Assembly (NCBI GenBank): GCA_001603075.1 | Contig: LVBB01000139.1 | Span: 17,506 to 81,505 of the forward strand | Origin: Phycisphaerales bacterium Planc_01 | Lineage (GTDB): Bacteria; Planctomycetota; Phycisphaerae; Sedimentisphaerales; Anaerobacaceae | Direction: 5' to 3' | DNA: 64,000 bases | Part shown: in pieces, positions 1 through 9,611 of the stretch | How the letters are laid out: each line of letters begins with the position of its first letter | Numbering within the stretch: position 1 is the first letter of the stretch | Notes under the pieces: generated by a model | Database searches by the model: none | What the model saw: the letters and a program-made list of their open reading frames with translations, nothing else | What the model was told of the DNA's origin: nothing | Translations under genes and position numbers: made by a program

Positions 1-1770
1 CCCGCCGTTCGGAAGCGGCTCGTCGCCGACGGACTCGGATGGATCGCCCGCGTCGATGCAGGGGCTCTGGCCGCTGTCGGAAACCCACGCGCGGCTCGTC
101 GGATTGTATCGACCATAGGATGATTTCAGATGGTAATCCTGACCCCATTCGTTGGCGAACAGCGGGTCCCGGTCGATGTTGCCTTCTCCCCAATAGCCGC
201 CCTGCACGTTCGAATAGGCGACCGGATTCCACGAGACCGGATCGACGATCGTCAGGGCCACCCCGCTGTTGCCCCACACGATGCTCGACCGGACCAGGAG
301 GTCGACGCCGCTGGACTGGATACCGCCGGCGGCCGACCCGGAAATACTCGAGAGCTGGTTGCCGGCGATCGTGCAATTGGCCACCGTGACGCTCGTGCGA
401 TAGAACGATGGTCCGAACGAGGATTTCCATTCGGCGAAGAGGCCGGCCCCGGCACTGGCGGTATTGCCGGCCAAGACGCAGTTGCGCAAGGTGACATCGG
501 CGCCGCTTCCGCCGCCGTAGGCGCCGCCGCCGGTCAGACTGCCCTGGGCGCCGTTGCCGGTGATGCGAGTCCCGGCGATGGTCACAACGCTCTCCCAGCA
601 ATAGAGCCCGCCACCGAGGCTGTCATAATAGGCGGAATTGTCCTCGATCGTGGAGCTGATGATCGTGGCGCCGGACTGCCCGATCAGGCCGATGCCGCCG
701 CCTCGACCGCCGGTGGCGGCGTTGCCGAACCCGCCGGCCACACAGTCACGAATCGTGCAGTTCGAGATCGTCGGCGCTCCACCGACGGAGCCGATGCCGC
801 CGCCGACTTCGGCGCCGCAGTCCGTAATGATGCAGTTGGCAATCGTGGGACTGCTGAATTCGCAGTAGATTCCGCCACCGACCGGATGGCTGGCGCTTCG
901 CGTCCAGCCCGACGCACTCGACGGAACCTGCGCGCCGAAAACGCGTCCGCCGCGGATGGTGAAACCCGACAACACCGAATCCGGGCCTTCTCCGGAGTGG
1001 AAATAGAAACCCCGGTGGCTGTTCTGGCCTGACGTCGCACCGCAGTCAATGATCGTACCGGCCGCACCATTCGTGCTGCGTACCGTGATGGCTTTGCCTC
1101 GGAAGTCGATGTCGCGGTTGCCCGTGCCCGAGTAGGTCCCGGGCGCTACTTCGATGACGTCGCCGCCCCTGGCGGCATCGATCGCCGCCTGGATCGTCGC
1201 GAAGTCGCCCGGAACGCGGATCGTTGCCTCTGGCGAATAGAGCGAGACCCTGAGGTTGTCGATCACCGCCCGCGCGCCCGAAAACGTGACGTAGCACATT
1301 CCACCGGCCGAGGAGACCGGCAGGCTGTGACGGCCGGAGCGCAGGGAGATCGGATCGGACCACATCGTTCCATCGCCCGAGACCCTGTAGAACAGGCTCC
1401 CAGGGTCCCATTGCGAGATGCTCGCCGTGCTCGGGAACGACACGTCGATCTCGATGGTCCCCCTGACCACTCGCTGGGTCTGGGTCACACCGGCGGGAAA
1501 ACAATACCCAATCTCGGCTGGTTGGCCGGCGTATTCGACGAACGCCAGGCCTCGACCCTCATCACCGTCGAGGTAGTACAGATAAGGCCCAGGCAAGGGC
1601 GTTGTGTCTTCCGATCCGAAGGCCGAATGAAGGCAACTGTCCGTCTGGGCTTTGCTCGTCTCGAAGTCGTCGGTGTATGTATACGTCCAATCGGCACGTG
1701 CGGCGCCCGTCGCGAAGGCCGCGATGAGAAGGCACAGAGTCCCGTAGTGTGCGCGTGCGTTCGGCTTCAT
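1..1770 (-). CDS. Secreted right-handed beta-helix surface protein (C-terminus cut by window edge)
   Basis: An uninterrupted reading frame runs from ATG at 1770 to the window edge, giving about 590 residues without a stop. Residues 1-26 form a signal peptide ending in a G-A-A-R-A cleavage region. A jelly-roll-like region follows (about 30-185), then a parallel beta-helix opening with a typical periplasmic-copper/Pel-like start, TIQAAIDAARGGDVIEVAPG, and many rungs of the form ISNCTIRDC, VTLRNCVLAGN and VTVANCTIAGN. The visible end reads SNVQGGYWGEGNID...SPCIDAGDP, the same module as in the proteins at 49737-51776 and 53296-55341, so a dockerin-like tail probably lies beyond the edge. The role is inferred to be a cell-surface or exported polysaccharide-binding or lyase-like protein; no catalytic residues can be assigned. 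Confidence 0.85.
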   Translation of the reverse strand, partial: MKPNARAHYGTLCLLIAAFATGAARADWTYTYTDDFETSKAQTDSCLHSAFGSEDTTPLPGPYLYYLDGDEGRGLAFVEYAGQPAEIGYCFPAGVTQTQRVVRGTIEIDVSFPSTASISQWDPGSLFYRVSGDGTMWSDPISLRSGRHSLPVSSAGGMCYVTFSGARAVIDNLRVSLYSPEATIRVPGDFATIQAAIDAARGGDVIEVAPGTYSGTGNRDIDFRGKAITVRSTNGAAGTIIDCGATSGQNSHRGFYFHSGEGPDSVLSGFTIRGGRVFGAQVPSSASGWTRSASHPVGGGIYCEFSSPTIANCIITDCGAEVGGGIGSVGGAPTISNCTIRDCVAGGFGNAATGGRGGGIGLIGQSGATIISSTIEDNSAYYDSLGGGLYCWESVVTIAGTRITGNGAQGSLTGGGAYGGGSGADVTLRNCVLAGNTASAGAGLFAEWKSSFGPSFYRTSVTVANCTIAGNQLSSISGSAAGGIQSSGVDLLVRSSIVWGNSGVALTIVDPVSWNPVAYSNVQGGYWGEGNIDRDPLFANEWGQDYHLKSSYGRYNPTSRAWVSDSGQSPCIDAGDPSESVGDEPLPNGG

Positions 1771-2460
1771 ACGAATCAGCGATTCCCGCATCCGTTCGAC
1801 ATCTCGAAAAGGACTCCGGGGCCCGTGAAGTCGGCCCCGGAGCCTCGTGGGATATCGTGCGTCCCTTCATCACCCATGGCCGGCGGTCGGCAAGGAACAC
1901 CTTCAGCCGAGTCCCTTGCCGTACCGCCGAATCCGTCTTCCACGAGGAAGACGTCCCCCCGGGAACCATTGGCCTCGTCGCCGGGCGCGTCCTTGCTTCG
2001 TTGACGTCCCTGACGTGGCTGTCGTTGTCCCGACGATCCATACGCACGATCAGAACATGCACCCTCGGTCATCGGATGCGGTATGAGAGCTACGCGTGGT
2101 TCGAGCCCGGCGCGGTCCGTACCCGTCGCACGCGGCAGTCTTCCGGTCGCCCCAATCCATGGACGGACATCCGAGCCATCCAGGGATGAGGCGGTGGTAA
2201 GATAAGACCTCGGCGAAGCCATTGCTGCAGAACACGGAACGGGAAACGGACGCCCGGAAGGGAGGCACCCGACCGGCTTCTGCCGGCCGACGACTTTCCG
2301 TCCAGCGGCATTCAATGCGGTGCGTCGTTTCCTCAACATGACAGAACCCCTTGTTATAAACGGTATTGCAATTCCGATAAGAGTATTCGCAATGTGCTTC
2401 GGTCTACCTCTATCGGAAAGAAACGTTTGCATCCTTAGCCCATCTCCGGTTCGTCCGGTT
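1771..2460. other. 690-bp intergenic region, no convincing gene
   Basis: The region lies between the start of the beta-helix gene (1770) and the stop of the sigma-factor gene (2461). Open frames exist on the minus strand, but their translations are rich in R, P and G with no recognisable domain. About 2340-2400 is distinctly AT-rich compared with its surroundings and is the likeliest promoter area for the minus-strand gene. Small hairpins occur (for example CCGGC-TTCT-GCCGG near 2275 and the stem at 1814-1842), so an untranslated leader is possible. Confidence 0.4.
1814..1842. other. GC-rich hairpin in the 5' region of the beta-helix gene
   Basis: A perfect 10-bp inverted repeat, CTCCGGGGCC and GGCCCCGGAG, is separated by 9 nt. 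On the minus strand it is followed by CCTTTTC, so it could be a weak intrinsic terminator or attenuator about 45 bp ahead of the ATG at 1770. A role is not proven. Confidence 0.45.
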
Positions 2461-4335
2461 TCAATCGTTGAAGGCCCCGTTGGCCAGTTGGATCAGCCAA
2501 AGCAGGCCTTGGGCCTGTTTCAGGGTGGTCCGCTCGGCGGTCCGGGCGGGGGCCTGGAACTCACTGAGGTCGCCGTCCAGGTCCTGGAGATACTCGAAGT
2601 CCAGGTGTCCGACGATTCTATCGGCATCCAGGAATTCGACCCTGCGAATCAGATCCGCGTCCAGATCGATCGTGTAAACCAGCTTGTTGCTCTCGTGCAC
2701 GACGGTGACCCGGACGTCACGTCCGTTGTCCAGCCGGTCGGTCGTGAAGGAGATGCGCTGCTCGGCGGCATCGCGGCGAACGGTGTCCATCACGTGCAGC
2801 CCCATCCAGGGCCGGTTCATGCCTCGGAGGAAACTGCCCTGAGGATATCGTGCCACGGCCGATCCGTTGGGGTCCTGGACGATGGCGCCGGCCGGTCCGT
2901 CGATGAACGTCGCTCCGTCGGCGACGGTTAATTTCAACCACGGGCTCTGCTCGCGGCTGGCCGCATAGGTGAACGGGACCCTTGCGGCACCGGCCACCTC
3001 CCTGCCGTTAATCCGACCACGAATCCGCGTGTACGTCCATCCCCGGGCGTGCATGGCGTCCCGGTGGTCTACCCTCGTTGCACCGGTCGCCCAGTCGCTC
3101 TGGAAGTAGTCTTCCTCCAGTACGTTGCTGTGACGCACCGTCATCGGGCCAGTGGTGCGGACCTGTCCATCCTCCTCCTGGCGTTCCACGATCACAAGCA
3201 GCCCCCGCCCTCTGGCCGAGACCGGCTGCGCATCGCTCGATTTGCCGTCGAACCGCGACAGGAAGCTTGTCACCGTGCGGCTGTCCGTCGGCAGCCTCAT
3301 CACGCTCATGTCGTCCGACCACATGCGGTGGTTGTTGACGGAGACGGAGCCACCCTGATAGCAGTAGTTAGCCCGATCGTCCTGCAAACGCTGCTGAGAC
3401 GACTGCCCGGCCTCACCCCGCAGTTCGGCGCGAAGCATCACCGGTCCATCGGGACCTTCCGGGAAGTAGTACCAGTACTTTTCGCGGGCCGCGTTCGGCG
3501 CGCCCAGAGGGGCGGCCACAAGGGTTTCGGCACGCGGCGCCATGGCCGGGACGCCGGCGTGGTGTCCGAGATACGAGGTCGTCGTGGCGGTCCCGACGGC
3601 CAGGGCCCCTACGGCCGTTGCAGTAATGATGCCTGTCTTGGTGGTTGCCAGGCCAGCCACACCGGCCAGAACGCCAACCTTGGTCATGGCGACCGGAACC
3701 GTGAGCTGGGCCGCGGCCGCCTCGCTCGGCGCCGTCATCTTGCCAAAAACCACCAGAGCCGCCAGAAAGGACCCTTTGCCGAAACCGTTGCGGGAAAGCT
3801 CCTTCTGCAACGCCTTCTTCGCACGAACGAAGAGCATCCGGGTGCTGAATTCGCTACAACCCATGGAATCGGCAATTTCCGCATACGACATACAATCGTA
3901 GCATCGCATGACCAGCACGGCTTTGTGGCGGGTCCGCAGCTTCTGCATGGCCCCCGAGACGATCTGTTTGAGTTCCTGGCTGACAAGGTTCTCCAGCCCA
4001 CCCTGACGCTCCCGCAGAGGTCCGCGACGCCGTTCCTCGGAGGCCGCGGCTTTCTTCAGCGCCTTCTCCGTTCGATGGTGGCGGTGCAGCTTGTTGGTGG
4101 CGATACCGTACAGCCAGGACCAGAACCGATCGGTCTGCTTGAGTTTGCCCAGTACTCTGCACATTTCTAACAAGCTCTCCTGAACTATTTCTTGCGTCAG
4201 ATCCTCTTTCAGGGTCAGGCGGTAGACGTACACACGCAGGCGTTCCCTCGCCACGGCCGCCAGTTGATTGAGGCTCTGTCTGTCGCCTCGGCGGGCCTTC
4301 TCGACCAGTTCAATGTAATTCGCCTGCATCTCCAT
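2461..4335 (-). CDS. ECF-type RNA polymerase sigma factor fused to a membrane-anchored C-terminal domain
   Basis: The 624-residue protein begins with a sigma-70 region 2 (about 1-90; LTQEIVQESLLEMCRVLGKL, then the WSWLYGIATNKLHRHHR core) and a region 4 helix-turn-helix (about 115-180; KAVLVMRCYDCMSYAEIADSMG). A hydrophobic Ala/Gly/Thr-rich stretch at about 215-255 looks like one or two membrane spans, followed by about 370 residues of predicted extracytoplasmic domain with no family I recognise. I chose ATG at 4335 (MEMQANYIELVEKARRGD) because the frame upstream opens only with TTG at 4377 and this opening matches Phycisphaerae sigma factors I recall. A classical anti-sigma gene is not adjacent. 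The tail may tether or sense and so regulate the sigma part; that is inference. Confidence 0.85.
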   Translation of the reverse strand: MEMQANYIELVEKARRGDRQSLNQLAAVARERLRVYVYRLTLKEDLTQEIVQESLLEMCRVLGKLKQTDRFWSWLYGIATNKLHRHHRTEKALKKAAASEERRRGPLRERQGGLENLVSQELKQIVSGAMQKLRTRHKAVLVMRCYDCMSYAEIADSMGCSEFSTRMLFVRAKKALQKELSRNGFGKGSFLAALVVFGKMTAPSEAAAAQLTVPVAMTKVGVLAGVAGLATTKTGIITATAVGALAVGTATTTSYLGHHAGVPAMAPRAETLVAAPLGAPNAAREKYWYYFPEGPDGPVMLRAELRGEAGQSSQQRLQDDRANYCYQGGSVSVNNHRMWSDDMSVMRLPTDSRTVTSFLSRFDGKSSDAQPVSARGRGLLVIVERQEEDGQVRTTGPMTVRHSNVLEEDYFQSDWATGATRVDHRDAMHARGWTYTRIRGRINGREVAGAARVPFTYAASREQSPWLKLTVADGATFIDGPAGAIVQDPNGSAVARYPQGSFLRGMNRPWMGLHVMDTVRRDAAEQRISFTTDRLDNGRDVRVTVVHESNKLVYTIDLDADLIRRVEFLDADRIVGHLDFEYLQDLDGDLSEFQAPARTAERTTLKQAQGLLWLIQLANGAFND

Positions 4336-4609
4336 GCGGGGGTACCCAACCCTGTCAGATTCGTTTTCCGTTATCAAGTGCCATTATAGCAAAGTCGCGT
4401 AACGCTTTTTTTCTTTCCGGGCCGCTTTTCCGCTCCGCAGGCTCCCGTGGCCCTCCCTATGTATACGGGGTTGCCTGGCCGAGGTTGTCGGCCAATGCCC
4501 CCGGCGGAACGGCCGAGATTCTGTTTGGCGGGCAAACCACAGGCTAAAGTGGCCCTGTCATCGGGCCGATACACCTGTCCTGAAGGGGGACAGGAACACG
4601 GAGCACAAT

Positions 4610-6868
4610 GTGAGCATGGACCGACCTTACAAGGGACCTGAAATGCCTGAATCCGGCGATCGTCCGGCCGCCATAGTCACCATCGGCCGCAATGACAGTA
4701 TCAAGCAGGCTGCCGCCAAGATGCTCGCCCACAAGGTCGGTTGCCTCATCGTCAACGATGAAAGCGGCAAGTATATCGGCCTTGTGACGGAGCGCGACAT
4801 CGCCCACTTCATCGCCGACTCGGCCGAACATCGCGATTGCGCCCGCGTCGATCAGATCATGACCGGCCAGATCATTTCCTGTGCCCCCAGGACCCCCGCC
4901 AGCGAGGTCCGAAAGATCATGGCCACCCATCGCATCCGCCATCTTCCCATCATCGAAAACGGCGTCGTCCTGGGCATCCTGTCCGCCAGGGACATCATGG
5001 ATCAGCAACTCATCGAGGACCGCGAGGCCGCCCAGGAGGTGGCCATGCTGTCGAACTGCCTTAAGAGCATCGATCTGGGCGAGGCCGTCGAGATCGCCGC
5101 GGTCGAGGTCCCCAAGCTGTTCGGCGCCGGCAACTGCATTCTCTGCCTCTATCAGAACGGCCAGGAAGCCGGCGCCCCCGAATTGCTCAGCACCAACCGT
5201 TGTCCTTGTCTGGGCGGTCACATGGATGGGACCGAGGCGGTTCTTCAGCAGTCCGAGGAGAACGGCTACTGCACGGATACCATCTCGCCCGAGTGCGAGA
5301 GCTGCGGAGGCAGAGGGCCGCGGGTCGTGATCCCGCTCGACGTGGTCGGACTCAAAGAGGCCGGCATCGCGAAGGAAAGGCGGCTGTCCGGCTATCTGTG
5401 CATGTGCGATCTGAACCCGGCGATCGCCTCGAATCGAGAACTCATCAGCTACAAGGCCAAGCTCACCCGGGAGATCCTGACCGCCCATCTGACCAACGCC
5501 ACGCGATATCAGCAGGCCCGCCTCAGCTCCCTGACCGATGCGCTGACGGGCGTCGGGTCGCGCAAGCTGCTGGAAGACAAACTGCAGGCCGAATGCGCCC
5601 GCGCCGAGCGGTACAAGCGTCCGTTCTCGGTGGCGATCATCGATTTCGACCATTTCAAGATGATCAACGACGTCCTGGGCCACGCCACCGGCGACGAGGC
5701 CATCCGCCGGCTGGCCGCCTGCATGAAGGCCGAGAAGCGCGTTCCCGACGTGCTGGCTCGCTACGGCGGCGACGAGTTCGTCATCCTCATGCCGGAAACG
5801 AAGGCCACGGACGCCAAGGTGCTCCTGGAGCGGATTCGGATCAAGGCCCAGGGGATTCGACTGCCCCAGGATACCTCCGTCTCGATCAGTTGCGGCGTGG
5901 CCGAGTGCGATCTGGAACACAACGACCCGCGTGACGTGATGCGGCGGGCGGACCTGGCGCTGTACGACGCCAAGAACTCCGGCCGCAACTGTGTCCGGAT
6001 CTGGGACGCGACGATGGCCCAGCTCCTGAACGCCAACGATATCGAGATCGACCGAATCAAGACCCTTCAACGACGGGTCGCCGGACTGTCGGAGAAGGCC
6101 GAGAAGATGTTCATGGAGAGCATCTGGGGGCTGGTTCAGGCCCTGGAGGCCAAGGATGCCTATGCCAAGAAGCACACGGAAAGCGTCATGCACTACGCGG
6201 TGGGCATTGCCCAGACGATGGGGCTCGGGCCCAAGCATGTGGACCTGATCCGCCGCGCCGCGATGATTCACGATATCGGCAAGATCGGGATCCCCGACGC
6301 CATTCTGTACAAACCCGACGAGCTGACGCCCCACGAGCGGGCGATGGTCGAGCAGCATCCGATGATCGCCGTCCGCATCCTGGAGAAGATGAGTTTCCTC
6401 GAGCGGGAGGTCATGATCGTCCGCCACCACCATGAGAAGTGGAACGGTCAGGGCTATCCTGACGGATTGGCCAAGACCGCTATCCCGCTGGGCGCCCGCG
6501 TCATCGGTGCCGCGGACATGTTCGACGCCCTGACCGCCACGCGAGCTTACCACGCGGCGAGGTCGGTCTCTGAGGCCCTGCGAATTCTAACCGATTCGGC
6601 TGGGTATGAGTTGGACCCCGATGTGGTCGCGGCAGCGGTAACCTGGTTTGAGAACATCGCCCGACAGTGCAATAAGTCTTTGTCAACAATCATCTTGGAA
6701 GACCTTCTCCAATGGCCTCGCCGCCCGGAGGCGATTCGGGCCTGCACAGACTTGCAGACCGATCCGGCAGCAACCCAGCCCATCCCGGCGCTGCACCGGC
6801 CCGTCATGGTCGCTCTGGGATGTGCTGAGGCGGAGCCCGACTCAGGGTCTGCGGACCCCTTGCACTGA
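4610..6868 (+). CDS. CBS-GGDEF-HD-GYP bifunctional c-di-GMP turnover protein
   Basis: This cytoplasmic protein of 752 residues carries, in order: two CBS motifs (about 20-135); a GAF-like region (about 140-290) containing a cysteine cluster (N-R-C-P-C-L-G-G and P-E-C-E-S-C-G-G); a GGDEF domain (about 300-465) with intact YGGDEF and an RVPD inhibitory I-site exactly five residues upstream; and an HD-GYP phosphodiesterase domain (about 495-690) with MIHDIGKIG, HHHEKWNGQGYP and DMFDALTATRAY. Both cyclase and hydrolase activities are therefore plausible. CBS domains usually bind adenine nucleotides, and the cysteines could hold a metal. The start is GTG 4610 (GGAG six bases upstream) or ATG 4616. 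It stands alone, divergent from the sigma-factor gene. Confidence 0.93.
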   Translation: MSMDRPYKGPEMPESGDRPAAIVTIGRNDSIKQAAAKMLAHKVGCLIVNDESGKYIGLVTERDIAHFIADSAEHRDCARVDQIMTGQIISCAPRTPASEVRKIMATHRIRHLPIIENGVVLGILSARDIMDQQLIEDREAAQEVAMLSNCLKSIDLGEAVEIAAVEVPKLFGAGNCILCLYQNGQEAGAPELLSTNRCPCLGGHMDGTEAVLQQSEENGYCTDTISPECESCGGRGPRVVIPLDVVGLKEAGIAKERRLSGYLCMCDLNPAIASNRELISYKAKLTREILTAHLTNATRYQQARLSSLTDALTGVGSRKLLEDKLQAECARAERYKRPFSVAIIDFDHFKMINDVLGHATGDEAIRRLAACMKAEKRVPDVLARYGGDEFVILMPETKATDAKVLLERIRIKAQGIRLPQDTSVSISCGVAECDLEHNDPRDVMRRADLALYDAKNSGRNCVRIWDATMAQLLNANDIEIDRIKTLQRRVAGLSEKAEKMFMESIWGLVQALEAKDAYAKKHTESVMHYAVGIAQTMGLGPKHVDLIRRAAMIHDIGKIGIPDAILYKPDELTPHERAMVEQHPMIAVRILEKMSFLEREVMIVRHHHEKWNGQGYPDGLAKTAIPLGARVIGAADMFDALTATRAYHAARSVSEALRILTDSAGYELDPDVVAAAVTWFENIARQCNKSLSTIILEDLLQWPRRPEAIRACTDLQTDPAATQPIPALHRPVMVALGCAEAEPDSGSADPLH

Positions 6869-7258
6869 GTCGCGATCGTCTCACAGCGACACGACCCCTT
6901 CGGCTGTGGCCATTCGCATGAAGTGCCCTCAACCCGCCACCAGCGACAGATAGTCTTTGCACGATTCCAAAGGCCACGGTAGGCTGATCTCCACTATGAC
7001 GCGGGGCGGATCTGTCCCGACCCGGTTCCCCCACACCGCTCGCCTCCGCCGGACAGCGGTTGGATCGTTCGAAAACGCGAAATATCCCGTCGGGCCCCTG
7101 CGTCTTCTGTAGCGACGGGACTGAGACGTCCGTGCCGAGGTTGTGGAAGACAGCGATTGCGTGTAACCAAGCCCGTCGGCCCGCCACTGGCCTGATGTAA
7201 CGTCAAGATGAAGTGTCTCAAGACGAGGCAATCCAAGTCCAACGAAAGGAGAACGAAA
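6869..7258. other. 390-bp leader region ahead of the type II secretion operon
   Basis: No gene is recognised here. A 7-bp stem (CCCGTCG 7086-7092 with CGACGGG 7113-7119) and a short GTCGC/GCGAC stem just after the preceding stop (about 6868-6890) are visible. The operon promoter must lie here or further upstream, but I cannot place convincing -35/-10 boxes. Confidence 0.4.
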
Positions 7259-7858
7259 ATGGTAAGAAAAGCGATCAGTATCGGAACCGTTGCCTGTCTC
7301 GTCGCTTTGGTTGTGGCAGGCCTGTCCATGGCACAGCCCCAGGGGCGGGAACGAGGTCAGGGCCAGGGCCCCGGGGGCGAGCGAGGGATGCGGGGCGACT
7401 TTGACCCCCAGCGCATGCAGCAAATGATGGAGCAGCGCATGCAGGAGCAACTGGGCGCGACCGCTGAGGAGTGGAAGGTGCTCGGCCCGCGCGTGATGAA
7501 GGTCATGAACCTGAGCCGCCAGACCACCGGCATGGGCGGGATGCGCATGGGCATGATGGCGCCGGGCGGCGCACGACGCGGCGGTCCGCAGGGCGATCAG
7601 GAAGGCCCCGGCGGGCGCGGCGCTCGCGGGCCCTTCGCTCAGGGCGAGCCGACAGCCGTAGACACGGCCGGCGAGGCCCTCCAGACCACACTGGAGAACA
7701 CCGCCGCCACCCCGGACGAAATCAAGACCAAGCTCACGGCGCTGCGTACGGCCAAAGAGAAGGCCAGGGCCGAACTGGCAACGGCGCAGCAGGAACTCAA
7801 GCAGGTCCTGACGCTGCGACAGGAAGCCCAAATGGTGTTGATGGGCATGTTGAACTAA
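7259..7858 (+). CDS. Small exported helical protein heading the type II secretion operon
   Basis: The protein is 199 residues. The start ATG at 7259 is fixed by AAAGGAGAA about six bases upstream; an upstream in-frame ATG at 7208 has no such site and would spoil the signal peptide. Residues 1-22 form a signal peptide (AISIGTVACLVALVVAG...SMAQP). The mature part is Gly/Gln/Arg-rich at first (about 25-45, 95-130), then a Lys/Glu/Ala/Gln-rich helical tail (about 145-199; LRTAKEKARAELATAQQELK) suggesting a coiled coil. The size and composition recall Spy/CpxP-like periplasmic proteins, but the defining LTxxQ motif is not seen. Only 7 bp separate it from gspE, so it belongs to the operon; its role in secretion is unknown. 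Confidence 0.8.
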   Translation: MVRKAISIGTVACLVALVVAGLSMAQPQGRERGQGQGPGGERGMRGDFDPQRMQQMMEQRMQEQLGATAEEWKVLGPRVMKVMNLSRQTTGMGGMRMGMMAPGGARRGGPQGDQEGPGGRGARGPFAQGEPTAVDTAGEALQTTLENTAATPDEIKTKLTALRTAKEKARAELATAQQELKQVLTLRQEAQMVLMGMLN

Positions 7859-7865
7859 AGACGGC

Positions 7866-9602
7866 ATGGTAAGCCCCATGAATGCACTTGTGGACAAGAT
7901 GGTCAAACAGGGGCTGATCGACGAAACCGCGGCCCGGGGAATCCTTGGGTTGCTCGCCGCCGGCGAGCCGCCCACCCGGGCCTTCGCGGCTTGTGGATTG
8001 GCCGAGGAGCCCTTGCTTCGCTTCTGGAGTGGTCAGTTCGACTGCCCCTACGTGGAGATGGACAAGTGCGTCTTCTCCAAGGAGTTCCTCTCGCGCTTTC
8101 CCGCACGGGTTCTCCTGGACAAGCACGTGATGCCCGTCGAGGACGGCGACGGCCGAGTGCTCGTGGTCACCAACAATCCGTTCGACACCTCCGCGATCGA
8201 CGAGCTGCGCCTGGCCACCGGGCAGGATTTTCAGGTCGCGCTGGCGCCGCTGGCGGAGATTGACCGATGCATCAAACAGCATCTCGGGGTCGGCGCCGAC
8301 ACGGTCCAATCGATGCTCTCGGAGGCCGGCGGCAACGGGCTTCAGGTGATCGATACCGATTCGGACGACGATATGGATCTGACGGACGCGGCAGAAGGCG
8401 CTTCGATCGTCCGTTTCGTCAACCAGATCCTCACCGAGGCCATCGAGCTGCGAGCCACCGACGTGCACATCGAGCCGTTTGAAGAAACGCTGCGCGTGCG
8501 GTACCGCATCGACGGTGTGCTTCAGGAAGCGTCGGTCGCGCCGGAGGTCAAGCAGTTCCAGGCGGCCATCGTCTCGCGTCTGAAGATTCTCAGCAAACTC
8601 GACATCGCCGAGAAGCGCATCCCCCAGGACGGGCGCATCAAGATACGCATCGCCGACCACGAGATCGACGTGCGCGTTTCCGTGATCCCGATGTTGTACG
8701 GCGAAGCGGTGGTGCTCCGGCTTCTGGATCGCTCCTCGGTGCTGCTCGGTCTCGACAAACTCGGCATGTCCGATCGCGACCTGAAGGTCACGAAGATGAT
8801 CCTCGAACGACCGCATGGCATCATCCTGGTGACCGGGCCGACCGGCAGCGGCAAGACGACGACGTTGTACGCCGGACTCTCGCAAATCAACGACATTCAG
8901 CGTAAGATCATCACGATCGAAGACCCGATCGAATACCAGCTTCACGGCATCAATCAGATCCAGGTCTCGCGCAAGGCCGGACTGACGTTTGCCAGCGGTC
9001 TGCGTTCGATCCTGCGACACGACCCCGATGTGGTGCTCGTCGGCGAGATTCGCGACGTCGAGACGGCCGAGATCGCCATCCAGGCCTCGCTGACCGGCCA
9101 CTTGGTGTTCTCGACGCTGCACACGAACGACGCCCCGACGGCCCTGACCCGTCTGGTGGACATGGGGATCGAGCCCTACCTGGTAGCCTCGTCGCTGGAG
9201 GCGGTGGTCGCCCAGCGCCTCGTGCGCGTGATCTGCCCCGAGTGCAGGGAGACGCTGCCGGACCACGAGATGGCGCCGCTTCGCCGGAGATTCGGCGACA
9301 GGCTGCCTGCCGTCCTCTATCGGGGACGCGGCTGCCGGAATTGCCAAGGCACAGGGTACCGCGGCCGGATGGGCATCTTCGAGATGATGGTGGTCACCGA
9401 TGAGGTTCGGTCTCTGATTCTCGACAACGCTTCGCCTCGCGATCTTCGCACCGCCTCGGCCAGGCAGGGGATGACCAGCCTGCGCGACGACGGTTTCCGC
9501 CATCTGCACGCGGGACGGACCACGGTAGAGGAAATCCTCAGAGTCACCAAGGACGATATGTTCGAGCCGATGGATGCGTCGGACGCGTCGCAAGAACGGT
9601 AA
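7866..9602 (+). CDS. gspE: Type II secretion / type IV pilus assembly ATPase (GspE/PilB family)
   Basis: This cytoplasmic hexameric ATPase powers pseudopilus assembly. Its 578 residues (574 if ATG 7878 is used) comprise an MshEN-type N-terminal domain (about 1-150), a linker domain (about 165-290, with ATDVHIEPFE) and the ATPase core. The core has Walker A GPTGSGKTT (about 324-332), the Asp box region HDPDVVLVGEIRD (about 385-397), the His box STLHTNDAP, and a tetracysteine zinc motif CPEC...CRNC (about 457-493), which is usual in GspE. All catalytic motifs are intact. It is the second gene of the operon and is followed directly by gspF. Confidence 0.97.
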   Translation: MVSPMNALVDKMVKQGLIDETAARGILGLLAAGEPPTRAFAACGLAEEPLLRFWSGQFDCPYVEMDKCVFSKEFLSRFPARVLLDKHVMPVEDGDGRVLVVTNNPFDTSAIDELRLATGQDFQVALAPLAEIDRCIKQHLGVGADTVQSMLSEAGGNGLQVIDTDSDDDMDLTDAAEGASIVRFVNQILTEAIELRATDVHIEPFEETLRVRYRIDGVLQEASVAPEVKQFQAAIVSRLKILSKLDIAEKRIPQDGRIKIRIADHEIDVRVSVIPMLYGEAVVLRLLDRSSVLLGLDKLGMSDRDLKVTKMILERPHGIILVTGPTGSGKTTTLYAGLSQINDIQRKIITIEDPIEYQLHGINQIQVSRKAGLTFASGLRSILRHDPDVVLVGEIRDVETAEIAIQASLTGHLVFSTLHTNDAPTALTRLVDMGIEPYLVASSLEAVVAQRLVRVICPECRETLPDHEMAPLRRRFGDRLPAVLYRGRGCRNCQGTGYRGRMGIFEMMVVTDEVRSLILDNASPRDLRTASARQGMTSLRDDGFRHLHAGRTTVEEILRVTKDDMFEPMDASDASQER

Positions 9603-9611
9603 GAGTGAACG

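Noticed and set aside
1776-2432. A 218-codon minus-strand frame in the intergenic region
   Set aside because: Composition is dominated by R, G and P, with no motif or ribosome-binding site; the AT-rich part and hairpins fit a leader region better.
4544-6553. A 669-codon minus-strand frame across the c-di-GMP gene
   Set aside because: Antisense shadow of the CBS-GGDEF-HD-GYP gene, whose catalytic motifs are all on the plus strand.
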